From the NCBI RefSeq assembly GCF_964204645.1, contig NC_134029.1, positions 13,322,850 through 13,386,849 of the forward strand: a stretch of 64,000 bases of DNA, written 5' to 3'. The position numbers and the translations under genes were made by a program. The notes below the pieces were generated by a model that was not told where the DNA came from, searched no databases, and worked only from the letters and a program-made list of their open reading frames with translations. This stretch comes from Tubulanus polymorphus (lineage: Eukaryota; Nemertea; Palaeonemertea; Tubulaniformes; Tubulanidae). Positions within the stretch are counted from its first letter, which is position 1. Every line of letters begins with the position of its first letter. This document shows, piece after piece, positions 22,040 through 31,985 of this stretch.

Positions 22040-24208
22040 TTGAGATGTCGATTAAAAGTCAACTTTAACCATTCCCATCCGGTTTCTTCAGCCCACGTGC
22101 TAAGTTTCCGAGATGTGTCGCCAGATATCAAGGCAAAATACAAGGAGCTTTTTTTAAGTGGACATTCGGTCTCTTCAGCCAAACAATTACATGAATCTGA
22201 GTTGCAGCTTGGCACTCCATCGGAAGACATCCAAGAAAAACTAGCTGATCGGAGTGTCAATCCCAGCATATCTGATCTACACAGATTCCGGCGGAAATGG
22301 TTAGAGGACGAAATAGGGCCGCTGGAAGGTAAATCAATGTTTCTGGCACTGGAGAAGACACTCGCGGATTATGTCACTGAAACTGGTGGAATTGCCAAGA
22401 TGGAATTTAACCATTCGGAATCCTCAACTCCAAGAACAGAACATGAATACAGCAAAGTACCAAGCAAGTTTGATAACCCATTTGTGATGGTAGTGGTTAC
22501 ACCAATAATGCTGCGCTGTCATTCACTCGTACCCAATGCTGCTGAAATTGTGTTCTGCGATGCGACAGGATCTCTGGATGTTCTTGGTTGCACCACCTTC
22601 ATAATCTCGACGGCGTCAACCGCCGGTGCTATACCACTTGGCATCGTGATTACATCTGGCGAGGGAGAAACCATTCTTCAAAAAGGATTTCAGATGTTGA
22701 AAGATGCCTTGCCGGATGATGCATTTTATGGTCGAGGAAAAACGGGGCCAAAAATATTTATGACTGATGATAGTGATGCAGAGAAGAATGCCCTGAAATC
22801 AACATGGCCATTGTCAGTACAGTTACTGTGTATTTTTCATGTAATGCAGGCATTATGGAGGTGGCTTTGTGATGCTAAACATTGTGTGAATGAAATGTTA
22901 GAAAGACAGGTTTTAATGCAGTTGGTGAAAAATGTGTTGTATGCCAAGTCACTCGTGGAGATGGATGCGGCAAATGAAAAACTTTTGGAAAATAACTTTG
23001 CACAAAAGCATACAAATTTCTTAAAATACTACAGGAATCTGTATGATAGACGAATCCAATGGGCGCTAGCTTATCGACAAGACCTGATGACACGTGGTAA
23101 TGACACAAACAATTATGCTGAAGCTAGTATACGCATTTTTAAAGAAGTCCTATTGCGAAGAACAAAGGCCTACAATACCATTCAACTTTTTGATGTGATT
23201 ACAAAATCGTTAGAATTATATTTACAGCGACGCCTGTTATCCATTGCCCACAACAGAATGGACTATCACATTTCACTAAAATATTTAGGTGTGGGAGGAG
23301 ACTCCTTTACTACAGATGACATCAGCAAAATTTCCGAGTCACAGTACAATGTTCAATCATCTAAAAAGAAGTCCAAGTATCTGGTGGATCTGATGGCAGG
23401 AACATGCTCTTGTCCTTATGGTATTACTGGTCGACTGTGCAAGCACCAATCTGCTGTCATTCGTTTAACAAACTGCACATACTTAAATGCTGTGCCAGTT
23501 AATGCTGCAGGAAGGCAAATGTATGCAAAATTGGCTTTGGGTGATCAGAACTCCAAATCATTAGCATTTTTTGTCAGTCTGAATGAAAAAGTCAATGAAA
23601 GCACAGACCAAGAAGATAACGTAGTGCTGCAAAAAATGAAGGTCGATACAGGATCATACAATGATGAATATCCAGATTCTGATAGGGCTGTGCAATCATC
23701 AACGTCGTCTGATAATTCCGGAAGGGATCAGGATAATGCAGATTCCCTAAATGTAGATTTTGTTCGAAGGAAGCTAGAGGATGTAACATCTGACCTTAAA
23801 ATGAGATTGAATTCAGACCATATTGACAAAAACTTTCTAAGTGGTGTAATGAAATTCTGCAGCATATATTCATCGATTGCCTCCAAAAATCCAGTGTTTT
23901 CCAACAATAAATTAGCTTCACTACTTCATAATTTTGGCAGAATTCCTATGAATCGCGTCAGCCAAAAAAGACCAAAACTCTCATCATGTGTTCGTTTTTC
24001 CGGAAAAAGAATTGGTGTTAATGCAACTGGTGTGATGCGGAGACGAAAAGGTCTGAGCAGAGGAAAATGTGCAGTGTCAGCTGGAAGGCCCAGGGGTTCC
24101 AGATTGAAGCCATCAGATCGTAGTGTTTTTCGAGCAAAAAAATCTGGTGCTAAGGTGCCACATAAACTAACAGAAAATGTAAAAGAAGGTCGACTTAATC
24201 CAAAATAA
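22040..24208 (+). CDS. MULE-type DDE transposase with SWIM zinc finger
   Basis: 722 residues without a stop. Residues about 1-80 are a basic HxH region (VNFNHSHPVSS) followed by helices. The DDE core shows a first Asp at VFCDATGSLDVLG (about 175), a second at KIFMTDDSDAEKNAL (about 240), and a likely Glu at NDTNNYAEASIRI (about 360). A SWIM finger CSCPYGITGRLCKH lies at about 455. The tail is Ser-rich then very basic, as expected for a nuclear DNA-binding protein. With the Ulp1 domain upstream it forms a MULE variant with the protease at the N-terminus. No terminal inverted repeats found. Confidence 0.8.
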   Translation: MRCRLKVNFNHSHPVSSAHVLSFRDVSPDIKAKYKELFLSGHSVSSAKQLHESELQLGTPSEDIQEKLADRSVNPSISDLHRFRRKWLEDEIGPLEGKSMFLALEKTLADYVTETGGIAKMEFNHSESSTPRTEHEYSKVPSKFDNPFVMVVVTPIMLRCHSLVPNAAEIVFCDATGSLDVLGCTTFIISTASTAGAIPLGIVITSGEGETILQKGFQMLKDALPDDAFYGRGKTGPKIFMTDDSDAEKNALKSTWPLSVQLLCIFHVMQALWRWLCDAKHCVNEMLERQVLMQLVKNVLYAKSLVEMDAANEKLLENNFAQKHTNFLKYYRNLYDRRIQWALAYRQDLMTRGNDTNNYAEASIRIFKEVLLRRTKAYNTIQLFDVITKSLELYLQRRLLSIAHNRMDYHISLKYLGVGGDSFTTDDISKISESQYNVQSSKKKSKYLVDLMAGTCSCPYGITGRLCKHQSAVIRLTNCTYLNAVPVNAAGRQMYAKLALGDQNSKSLAFFVSLNEKVNESTDQEDNVVLQKMKVDTGSYNDEYPDSDRAVQSSTSSDNSGRDQDNADSLNVDFVRRKLEDVTSDLKMRLNSDHIDKNFLSGVMKFCSIYSSIASKNPVFSNNKLASLLHNFGRIPMNRVSQKRPKLSSCVRFSGKRIGVNATGVMRRRKGLSRGKCAVSAGRPRGSRLKPSDRSVFRAKKSGAKVPHKLTENVKEGRLNPK

Positions 24209-26046
24209 GACTTGTGGTGCATTGCTTCTCATCATGAGTCAAAGTGGAATCAAGGGGATGACTGTATGTACCATTGTTTATCAGATATACCCCATTGAGT
24301 TATTAATGGAAAGTTTTCTTCTAGATAAGAATCAATTTGTCGGACCGGTGCTTTGTATTGTATTACCTATTCAAACTGTGCAAAATATTGACTCGCTTTT
24401 TTAAATCCTGTTACTTTGTATCTGTCTCATTCAGGATTAAGAGTACAAAGTCAAAAGTATTATTTACGGTAAACTCCACCTAGTCACTCGGATCAATTTG
24501 TACCTTGGAACTTCATTGTAATAATTCATAATTACAATTTAATTTACAACATTACATGTTTTACAAAACGAATATGTATTTTGCCCTCAAAACTGCTGAA
24601 ATCAACAAAAAATCATAACATATAGTATACATTATCTAGAACATATTAAGTATTATGATCTCGCGTCTGTTAGAATTATTTTATGAAATAATTTAAATTG
24701 AAATTGCTGCTGATGATGAATATGTATTGTATCTGTTAATGTTAGATTATGCAATCAGGCCTTATCAGTATTTGATTGCTGTGCAATTATTTGATTTTCT
24801 GCAAAAACTACCTTCATATAACTTGTATTTCTCTGAACTGTAAGATAGTTTAGTTTTCTTTGCTTAAAATGGTACATGTATAAAAGATGTTCACTTGTGT
24901 CTAACTTTTTCATCACTGCTGAGAAAAACGATCAATGAATCAACTACGAGATGCAATGATCGGTTTTAATGTTTGTACAGTAGAACCTGCTCAAGTCGGA
25001 ACTGTATAATTTTGTAAGACTTATGCTAATTTGGTAAAATTGTATAACTGTAGTCCAGAAGAATTTCAAACAGAAATAACTCTCCAATTTTGAATTGTGC
25101 TGACCTTAAATCACATTCTGTAAAAAGAAATGCACATGTATGATGTTAGTAAATATTCATGATCATCTGTCTCTAGTGGTTTCCATGACGTTGTAATAAT
25201 TGTTACCAGAAATGCGTTTAATTTTGTTAATTAATAGGTGTATATTTTATCTATAGTTATAGTGATGATTAAAAGTTTTCTTGAGAATAGTCCATTGACA
25301 ATCAGTTTGTATATAGCTACTGCAGCAATATTAATTCAGTTTTTTCTGTCTTAATAGGTTTATATTTTATATAGTGATATTAAAAAGGTTTCTTGGAATT
25401 TAACCTTGGATTTGAAAATCTGTTTTCAAGGCCTGGAATAGCCTTGAATTGGCAAAATTAAGCTTGGACAAAATTGTTTTTGGGACCTTGAATTTTCTAA
25501 AAGTTTGAACGTTCTCAGAATTTGTGCATGTTTTTATTGATATCTAAATTCTACACAATTTTTTTCAGAGGGCTGTAGACTTTGAATCTAAATTCTATGA
25601 TAATCAGGGGTGTCAGGGTGTTTCAGACCAGGCGATTGTAGATTTTGATTATCGGCGATCTTTCACTTATTCATCCCTCTGGGTTTCGAGCTCTTCTATG
25701 TTGAAATAATTGAAATCAGCCTTGAAAATCCTTTTTTTTATAGCCTTGAATTTGGGGTATCCTTGATACTATAAAACCTGGAATAGGCCATTGACAATCA
25801 GTTTGTATATAGTTACTGCAGCAATATTAATTAAACTTTTTCTGTCTCTTGTGGTATATAACAATCATGGGCGTATGAGACATCTCTCTTATGCTCTAAC
25901 GAAGTTGAAATGTGTATTATTGTTATTGATATATATATGTTAATATTTTATTATTAAGTAAGTGTCAAAAAGAAAACGTTGACAATCTGTTTAGGTTAGT
26001 TTGTATATAGCAGGGATGCAGGATGTTGGTATCAAATCCATGTTTA
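24209..26046. other. Non-coding with a dispersed direct repeat
   Basis: No gene. About 65 bases (TCCATTGACAATCAGTTTGT, then CTGCAGCAATATTAATT) occur at 25288-25355 and again at 25788-25850, with a degenerate third piece near 25978. The DNA between them has CCTTGAAT words repeated, probably an insertion between duplicated flanks. Confidence 0.5.
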
Positions 26047-26217
26047 AGTAGAATCCGGTTACCTCGGATCCGTTTAACTGGGATTCGCTTAGCTCGGACT
26101 GAAATTCCGGTCACTTTGTTTCATTTCCCTTAGAATTTTCAATGCTTACCTCGGAATATCGCTTTGCTCGGACTAAAAGTCTTGGTCCCAACAGATCTGA
26201 GGTAACCGGAGTCTACT
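26047..26217. mobile_element. MITE with AGTAGAATCCGGTTACCTCGG ends
   Basis: The left end AGTAGAATCCGGTTACCTC and right end GAGGTAACCGGAGTCTACT are inverted copies with a few mismatches. The interior repeats the TTACCTCGGAATATCGCTT word also seen at 44030 and 44517. No coding capacity. Terminal sequence and size suggest a pogo/Tigger-type non-autonomous copy; the family assignment is inference. Confidence 0.75.
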
Positions 26218-26485
26218 GGCAACATTATTAATCATTATTTGCATTGACTGTTTATATGTTGATATTTTAAAGAGAAAATCCTGGTGTTCTGTTGACCTGG
26301 AGTTGTTGTCCTACTCTATTTAGATAAAAATGTTACAGCGAAGCAGAGTTACGGTATATCAGAAGTTGATTGAATTAATTCCTAAAAACTTATAAAGATA
26401 GTCTTAATTTGAAATTTTCAAGGCAGCCTGTAGGTAGCCAGGTACTAATCAATAAATGGCTTAACATAGAGTGTAATAGGCCTAT

Positions 26486-26643
26486 GGCATTTTCAAATAG
26501 TACGTACTATCATTGTTGCCATTTTTTTAACCCGCCCCTCCCCCCATGTACAGCTTTTTAAGCATTTATATGTACATAGGGAAAACTGGTAAATTGTTGA
26601 CCCCCTCCCCCATAGATTCGTACGTACTATTTGAATGGTCCCT
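26486..26643. mobile_element. MITE with CAAATAGTACGTAC ends
   Basis: Inverted ends TTTCAAATAGTACGTACTAT and GTACGTACTATTTGAATGG, with CCGCCCCTCCCCCC and CCCCCTCCCCC tracts inside. Same build as the element at 17541-17703, likely the same family. Confidence 0.7.
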
Positions 26644-27864
26644 ATGTTTATTTTATTGGTCAATATTATTTTTTGTGCTATTTAAGGTTTAAGGTATAGG
26701 AGACCTCCACCTCTGCAGCAGTGAGTTGCAGCACACAAAAATGAAATGTTATTTTTGGGAAAACAGTTGAAAATCAATCAGAACTTTCTTCATTTTAAGG
26801 GAAATAGCCAACCGGTCTGCTTATAAGTACTGATGGCAATTTGAAAGAAATATTAGACTTCCATGACACAAACTTAATTAAAAATGTTGAAAAAATTTTA
26901 TCCTCACCAACATTTGCAAAATGGGTATTTTTTAGGGATAACAGGGGCAGGGTTATGCTATATATTAATGAATGTAATGTAACCATCTAAAAGGCTATTT
27001 TTGTATTAATTTAATTTTGTAATATTTTTGTATGCGTTTCTGATGCCATTTGATATTGAATAAACCTTCAATTTGCAGTTCTTTCTTAAGTTTATTTTAT
27101 CAAATTATTATCTGAGATATTTTTTGGATGATGTGATCTGTGTGGATTTTACTCTCATAAAATTTATATCATTACTGTTTGTGTGTGACTACAGGGCCAT
27201 CAAAATGCAGCAGATGATATTTCGGCATTAAAAAGTCACGTGATGCATGTGAACATGTTGTAAACGCTACAACAAAATGGCGGACCTGGTGTGAAAAAAA
27301 AATTCGCATTCTAGCAGCCCTCCACGACTCAACGACCTTGATTTAAACTTGATCAATTCAAAATCTGTTTATTGACGCTTTTGCTTATATGAACTGATCA
27401 GCAATATACTTAAATGAAATAACCGGAATAACAAGAAATCAAAAATATTAAAGTGGTTACAAACAAATGCCCGTAAACCTGTCAGACACGCGAACGCCGG
27501 ACTCGTAAACTCTTGGACTTGGACCCGCTGAGCACTAAATTCATAAAATTGTCTTTGAAATTGATTGTGGAGAAGAGAGGGAATAATTCGATAGCTCTTC
27601 CTCACAAAGAAGAGAGAAATTTCGGAAAGAAAACACAACGTGGCTACTAATTGGACGGGGCCAAATTTCCGATGTTTACGGCTCGACAGTGCCTTTATAA
27701 CGTGGATTTATCAAAATTCCCATGCAGTATCTGGAGATTGAAGTGAGCTGAAGGATATCATACGGATTGTATTGGCGACAGCGGTAAGGTAAGGAAGCCT
27801 TTACACTTTTAACAAAAACTATGTGGAAAAGGGAAAAAATAATAATAATCACGCGAATTTCAAT
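26644..27864. other. Non-coding
   Basis: No supported gene; the minus-strand frames around 26800-27640 have no domain-like content. The segment 27220-27340 has CpG-containing, promoter-like composition (AAAATGGCGGACC), without a gene attached. Confidence 0.3.
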
Positions 27865-27894
27865 AGGGTTTTCTGTGAAGCAACAGAAAACCCT
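27865..27894. repeat. 12-bp-stem hairpin abutting the Polinton edge
   Basis: AGGGTTTTCTGT, loop GAAGCA, ACAGAAAACCCT: a perfect stem. Similarity between the two Polinton ends starts right after it. Confidence 0.85.
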
Positions 27895-27951
27895 AAATAT
27901 ATGTGTTTATGAAATAGTAATTCCACCAGTCGTTTCTTTGAATTTATTTTC

Positions 27952-28110
27952 AGTTTGAGGATTTATTATCGAGGATCCGAAATGACTTATCTGGACAGTT
28001 ATAGTTACCGCTCCTATAGATAGACAATAGTAGTGAGATATTAAATCCTAATTCAAATAAAAAATATTAAAAAAAACAATAACTTCAACTAGCTAGTGAA
28101 TTCTATTATA
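27952..28110 (+). promoter_or_regulatory. Conserved non-coding leader block (main copy)
   Basis: It shares GAGGATTTATTATCGAGGAT, CCGAAATGACTTATCTGGAC and CAACTAGCTAGTGAATTCTA with 427-584, and the central part with 1858-1975. It precedes the small gene at 28285 by 175 bases. The similarity to copy A continues outward to 27894. Confidence 0.65.
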
Positions 28111-28284
28111 TTTTTTCAAAAATCTATTATTTCTTTTCAAAAAAGGAATACTTTATATCACAAATAAAAAATACTAAAAAACAATTACTAATACTAGAAT
28201 TCTTGAACTTAACTAAGCTAGTATTAACTAGTATCATTTGAAGAATGCTTATTTTATTTTTCTTGCTATTTTTATCCTATATAA

Positions 28285-28887
28285 ATGTCAAAGAAATCGA
28301 GTAAGAATAATGCCGATATTGAAATAACATTAGAGGATTTGGGCATAAGTGATAATAAGGATCCAGTTGTTTCTAATTCTATTCAAGTTAATAACAATAT
28401 TGATTATGAATACTACTTATATTGTAAGCATCATCTTGAACTATTAATTGCTAGCGGGAAGTGTAAACAATTTTTAACTAAGACCATTACTTTTCAAGAA
28501 TTAGATGCTATGAAACCAGATAAAGTAATAAAATATTTTAAGATTTATGAAGAAGCTAGATTAGTTAGAATAAATGATTCTATTTCAGATGGTATTGTCA
28601 AATGTTATTCTAAGTTATCTAACCGGTTAATACCAATTGATGATGAAAATAAATTATATAGTGATTTGAAAAATGACTACTTAGTTATGACTGAATTACA
28701 AAAATGGGTTGGTTATGCTTCATTTCAATTAGGATCGGTTATGACATTAATTTCTACTGGCGTCATAACATTTTCGAATATCAAACCTATGGAATATAAA
28801 TCAGGTAAGAACGAAACAGATGTACTTCAACCAAACGGCGAAACAGAAAATGAATCAGAACAAAAATTCAATAAAATAAATGAATGA
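28285..28887 (+). CDS. Polinton small first-gene protein, intact
   Basis: 200 residues from the ATG in CTATATAAATG. The core at 35-95 (YEYYLYCKHHLELLI, MKPDKVIKYFKIYEEARLVR, NDSISDGI) is shared in pattern with the copies at 1180-1500 and 15194-15661; the remnant at 110-241 matches only its N-terminus. Around 135-165 there is a moderately hydrophobic segment (FQLGSVMTLISTGVITF) that may cross or touch a membrane. Polar, Glu/Asn-rich tail. No break. It overlaps the next gene by 8 bases. Function unknown; a conserved accessory of Polintons. Confidence 0.75.
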   Translation: MSKKSSKNNADIEITLEDLGISDNKDPVVSNSIQVNNNIDYEYYLYCKHHLELLIASGKCKQFLTKTITFQELDAMKPDKVIKYFKIYEEARLVRINDSISDGIVKCYSKLSNRLIPIDDENKLYSDLKNDYLVMTELQKWVGYASFQLGSVMTLISTGVITFSNIKPMEYKSGKNETDVLQPNGETENESEQKFNKINE

Positions 28888-29251
28888 TGGCGTTAAGAAG
28901 AAACCTAGATCAGAGAAACAAATTAAATGGGCAAGAGAATTAGGTAAAAGATCTGCAGACTTAAAAAAAGCTAAGAAAAAGAAATTAACTGATATAAATG
29001 AATCACAGAAATTATCTGATATTGATTCTAATAATAATCCATCTGATTCTTCAAATAGTGGAAGAAATAATTACTTATATATTACAATTGGGCTAATCAC
29101 AATTATTATATTCTCTGGTGTAATATATAAATATAAGTATAAATCTGATTATAACAATAATGATTCCAATGATAATAAACGTATTATACCAGAAAATAAG
29201 TCAAATCATAAAGCCATTGAAACTAAATCTAAATTATTATTAATGGATTAA
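28880..29251 (+). CDS. Small basic single-pass membrane protein
   Basis: 123 residues. The N-terminus is strongly basic (EKQIKWARELGKRSADLKKA), then an Asn/Ser linker, one transmembrane segment at about 55-75 (YLYITIGLITIIIFSGVIY) and an Asn-rich tail. It starts inside the end of the previous gene (8-base overlap) and the integrase follows after 6 bases, so this is a compact cluster. Intact. A basic domain with one membrane anchor suggests a DNA- or virion-membrane-linked role; inference. Confidence 0.65.
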   Translation: MNDGVKKKPRSEKQIKWARELGKRSADLKKAKKKKLTDINESQKLSDIDSNNNPSDSSNSGRNNYLYITIGLITIIIFSGVIYKYKYKSDYNNNDSNDNKRIIPENKSNHKAIETKSKLLLMD

Positions 29252-29257
29252 AATAAG

Positions 29258-30368
29258 ATGAAAAAAGAACAATATTTAAGAGATTTTTACTATTACCCAG
29301 AAAGTGAAGTATCATATTCTAACGTTTCAGAATTATGGAATAAAATTAAATCTGATAAGGAAAATGGTGCCGTATGGCAACCACATGGTAATATAAAATA
29401 TAGTGAATTAAAATCATGGTTACAAAATCAACCAACATATCAAATACATAAGAAAATGGATAAAACTTATTTAACAAGAAAAGTTATGGTTTCATATATC
29501 GACCAACAATGGCAAGCAGATTTAATTGACATGAAGAACTTAGAGGAATACAACAAAGGATATTTCTGGATACTGAATGTTATAGACATATTCAGTAGAT
29601 ACGCATGGTCAATTCCAATCAAAAATAAAACTGGTATAGAAGTAACAAATGCTTTTAAATAAATATTTAAAGAAGCTATTCCAGATAAGATACAATTTGA
29701 TAAAGGTAAGGAATTTTATAACAAACATTTTAAAAAAACTATTATCTGATAACGATGTAGATTATTTTTCAACACACTCAGATAAAAAAAGCATCTATTA
29801 TAGAAAGATTTAATAGAACATTGAAAACTAGAATGTGGAAATATTTTACTACTAATGAAACATAAATATATCGATATATTAGATGATTTAGTGAAAGGTT
29901 ATAATAATTCTAAACATAGTTCTATAAATATGACCCTATACAAGCTAGAAAAGAAGATAATTCAGAAATAGTTTGGAATAATTTATGTGGAGCGTTTGCA
30001 ACACATGATTTCGGCGAACCTAAATTTAAAATTGGACAACACGTTAGAATATCTAAATATAGAAAAACATTTTATAAAGGTTATACCCCTAATTTTACAG
30101 AAGAAATATTCAAGATTAAAAAGATGATATTAACTAAACCATTTGTTTATAAACTAGAAGATCTAAAAGATGAAGAAATATTAGGTTATTTCTATGAACA
30201 AGAATTATCACTTGTACCTAATCCAGATGAAATAGAATACAAAATAGAAAAAGTATTAAAAACAAAACTCTTAAAGGAAAACAGTATTCTTTGGTGAAAT
30301 ATAAAGGATATGATGATAAATTTAATGAATGGATTTTATCTAGTAAAATTAAAAGAATAAATGAATAA
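29258..30368 (+). pseudogene. int: Polinton retroviral-type integrase with chromodomain, broken
   Basis: The zinc-binding N-terminus is poorly conserved. The rve core begins QWQADLIDM (first Asp), has FDKGKEFYNKHF (second Asp) and IERFNRTLK (Glu), so the DDE triad is present in pieces. A beta-barrel FKIGQHVRISKYRKTFYKGY and a chromodomain KYKGYDDKFNEWI follow. Breaks: a TAA at 29660-29662, frameshifts in A-rich runs near 29730 and 29785, a further shift near 29865, one before about 29940 and one near 30265. It would insert the element into host DNA. Its end overlaps the ATPase start by 8 bases. Confidence 0.88.
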
Positions 30369-30974
30369 AGATTTATTTATATTTGAACCACATAATATGT
30401 TAATAACTGGGGCAACAAACTGTGGGAAAACACATTTCATATTAGATTTGTGAGAAACTATTTATAAGAATCATTTTGATAATATAATATTATTCTGTCC
30501 TACTTATGGAATGAATAAAACATATAATAGAGATATAGTTAAGATAAAAAAAGTTTATTATATTAGATCCTAAAACAGTAAAAGGAAATTTAGATAATTG
30601 TATTAAAATAGCAATTGATACTTACAAAGGATCAAATACATTATTCATTATAGATGATTGCGCAAATTTACATGATTCAAAAGTTAGAGAAAGTGAGTTA
30701 TGTTATTTAGCTTTCTCTGGGAGACATTTTGGGATAACAACATGGGTTTTAAATCAAAAATATAATTCAATTGTTAAAGACTTATAGGGAGAATATAAGA
30801 TTTCTAGTTTTATTCTACAATAAAGATAGAAAATCTATGCAACAATCATTGGAAGAAAATCAAATTATACCTACTGAATTACATGATGAATATATGAATA
30901 AATTAAAGAATAATAAAGGTTCAAAATTATTACTGAGGCTTCAATTTCCCTATGAATATGAATTTATAAAATAA
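30361..30974 (+). pseudogene. Packaging ATPase (HerA/FtsK-type, A32-like), broken
   Basis: Starts ATG inside TAAATG. Walker A is ITGATNCGKTHFILDL and Walker B is NTLFIIDDCANL. Later ESELCYLAFSGRHFGITTWV and LNQKYNS are typical of the arginine-finger/sensor part of viral packaging ATPases. About 205 residues, normal for Polintons. Breaks: a TGA near 30451, a frameshift in an A7 run near 30546, and one near 30785. It would drive DNA into a capsid. Supports a virus-like life style for the ancestor. Confidence 0.85.
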
Positions 30975-30996
30975 CTATTTATATACCTATGTATTA

Positions 30997-31120
30997 GATG
31001 CCCTATTAGATACCCTAATACCTGATACCCTATTAGATACCCTAATACCTACTATGTATTAGATACCTATTAGATACCATTAAATACTTAAAACCCCCAT
31101 TTTATTTACTATTATTTTAT
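30997..31120. repeat. 27-bp tandem repeat between convergent Polinton genes
   Basis: GATRCCCTATTAGATACCCT plus AATACCT occurs at 30997-31023 and 31024-31050, followed by degenerate copies to about 31080. It separates the right-facing ATPase from the left-facing gene at 31953, where convergent transcripts must end. Confidence 0.85.
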
Positions 31121-31149
31121 ACAATTTTCAACCAATATTATTATTTGAA

Positions 31150-31953
31150 TTAAATATAATTAATATCTTCACTTTCACTATCAGACCCTAACAATTTATT
31201 CAAACTCTCTACCGAATCTTCTTCAAATTCTTTATTATTGTTATACTTATTCATCCTTTTTACCGCATCATCAATAGTTACTACTTTGTCTTTCGTAAAA
31301 AATGTATCCACATTATCTTTAATATCAATATTTGTAACTATATTCTCATTATCATCTTTCTTAGTGTTTGCTCCTAATATTTCATTTACAATGTTTGATC
31401 CTAATATTTTATTAGCATCGGTTAAATCTAATTCATCTTTATTAGGTGTTGCTAATAATAAATCTTCATATAATTCTTTACCATTTACTTTTTTATTTGA
31501 AACAAACTTTGAAACATATCTAAATGGGTGTTCTATAAATTCTCTTAAACCAACACGTTCTATAACATTAGTAATATGTACCTTTGTATTCATATGTTTA
31601 TTCCAATTTGATGGAGCGTTTGAAAATTCACTTTTACAATAATCACAATAATTTCTATTTTCACTAATATTTAATATTATTTCATTATTAGATGTAGAAG
31701 GTATAACATTATTTGATGTAGAAGGTATTACATTATTTGATGTAGAAGGTAAAACATTATTATCAATTACATTACTTAAATTATCAACAACACCACTTTT
31801 ATTATTATCGATTTCTATTAGTTTAGTTTTATAAATTTTGAAAATAGGATCAAATATCAAAGCTATATTACAAGGTATTACATAATATAAACCATCATTA
31901 TTTTCATGTGTATCGATGTATGGAATATGTTTATATACTTTACCTTCTTCCAT
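31150..31953 (-). CDS. Polinton protein with C2H2 finger and nonapeptide repeat
   Basis: 267 residues, intact, from an ATG in AATAAATGG. Residues about 60-90 contain three copies of NNVIPSTSN (27-base DNA units at 31684-31770). A C2H2-like finger YCDYCKSEFSNAPSNWNKHM follows at about 100-125. The C-terminus is acidic and Asp/Asn-rich. It lies last in the leftward cluster, after the capsid gene. No known Polinton protein recognised; nucleic-acid binding is likely from the finger. Confidence 0.6.
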   Translation of the reverse strand: MEEGKVYKHIPYIDTHENNDGLYYVIPCNIALIFDPIFKIYKTKLIEIDNNKSGVVDNLSNVIDNNVLPSTSNNVIPSTSNNVIPSTSNNEIILNISENRNYCDYCKSEFSNAPSNWNKHMNTKVHITNVIERVGLREFIEHPFRYVSKFVSNKKVNGKELYEDLLLATPNKDELDLTDANKILGSNIVNEILGANTKKDDNENIVTNIDIKDNVDTFFTKDKVVTIDDAVKRMNKYNNNKEFEEDSVESLNKLLGSDSESEDINYI

Positions 31954-31985
31954 TTATTATATAAATTTTTATTAAAATTAAAATT

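Noticed and set aside
23926-24222. Minus-strand frames over the MULE transposase
   Set aside because: They overlap a 722-codon frame with clear catalytic and SWIM motifs on the plus strand; they are antisense by-products.
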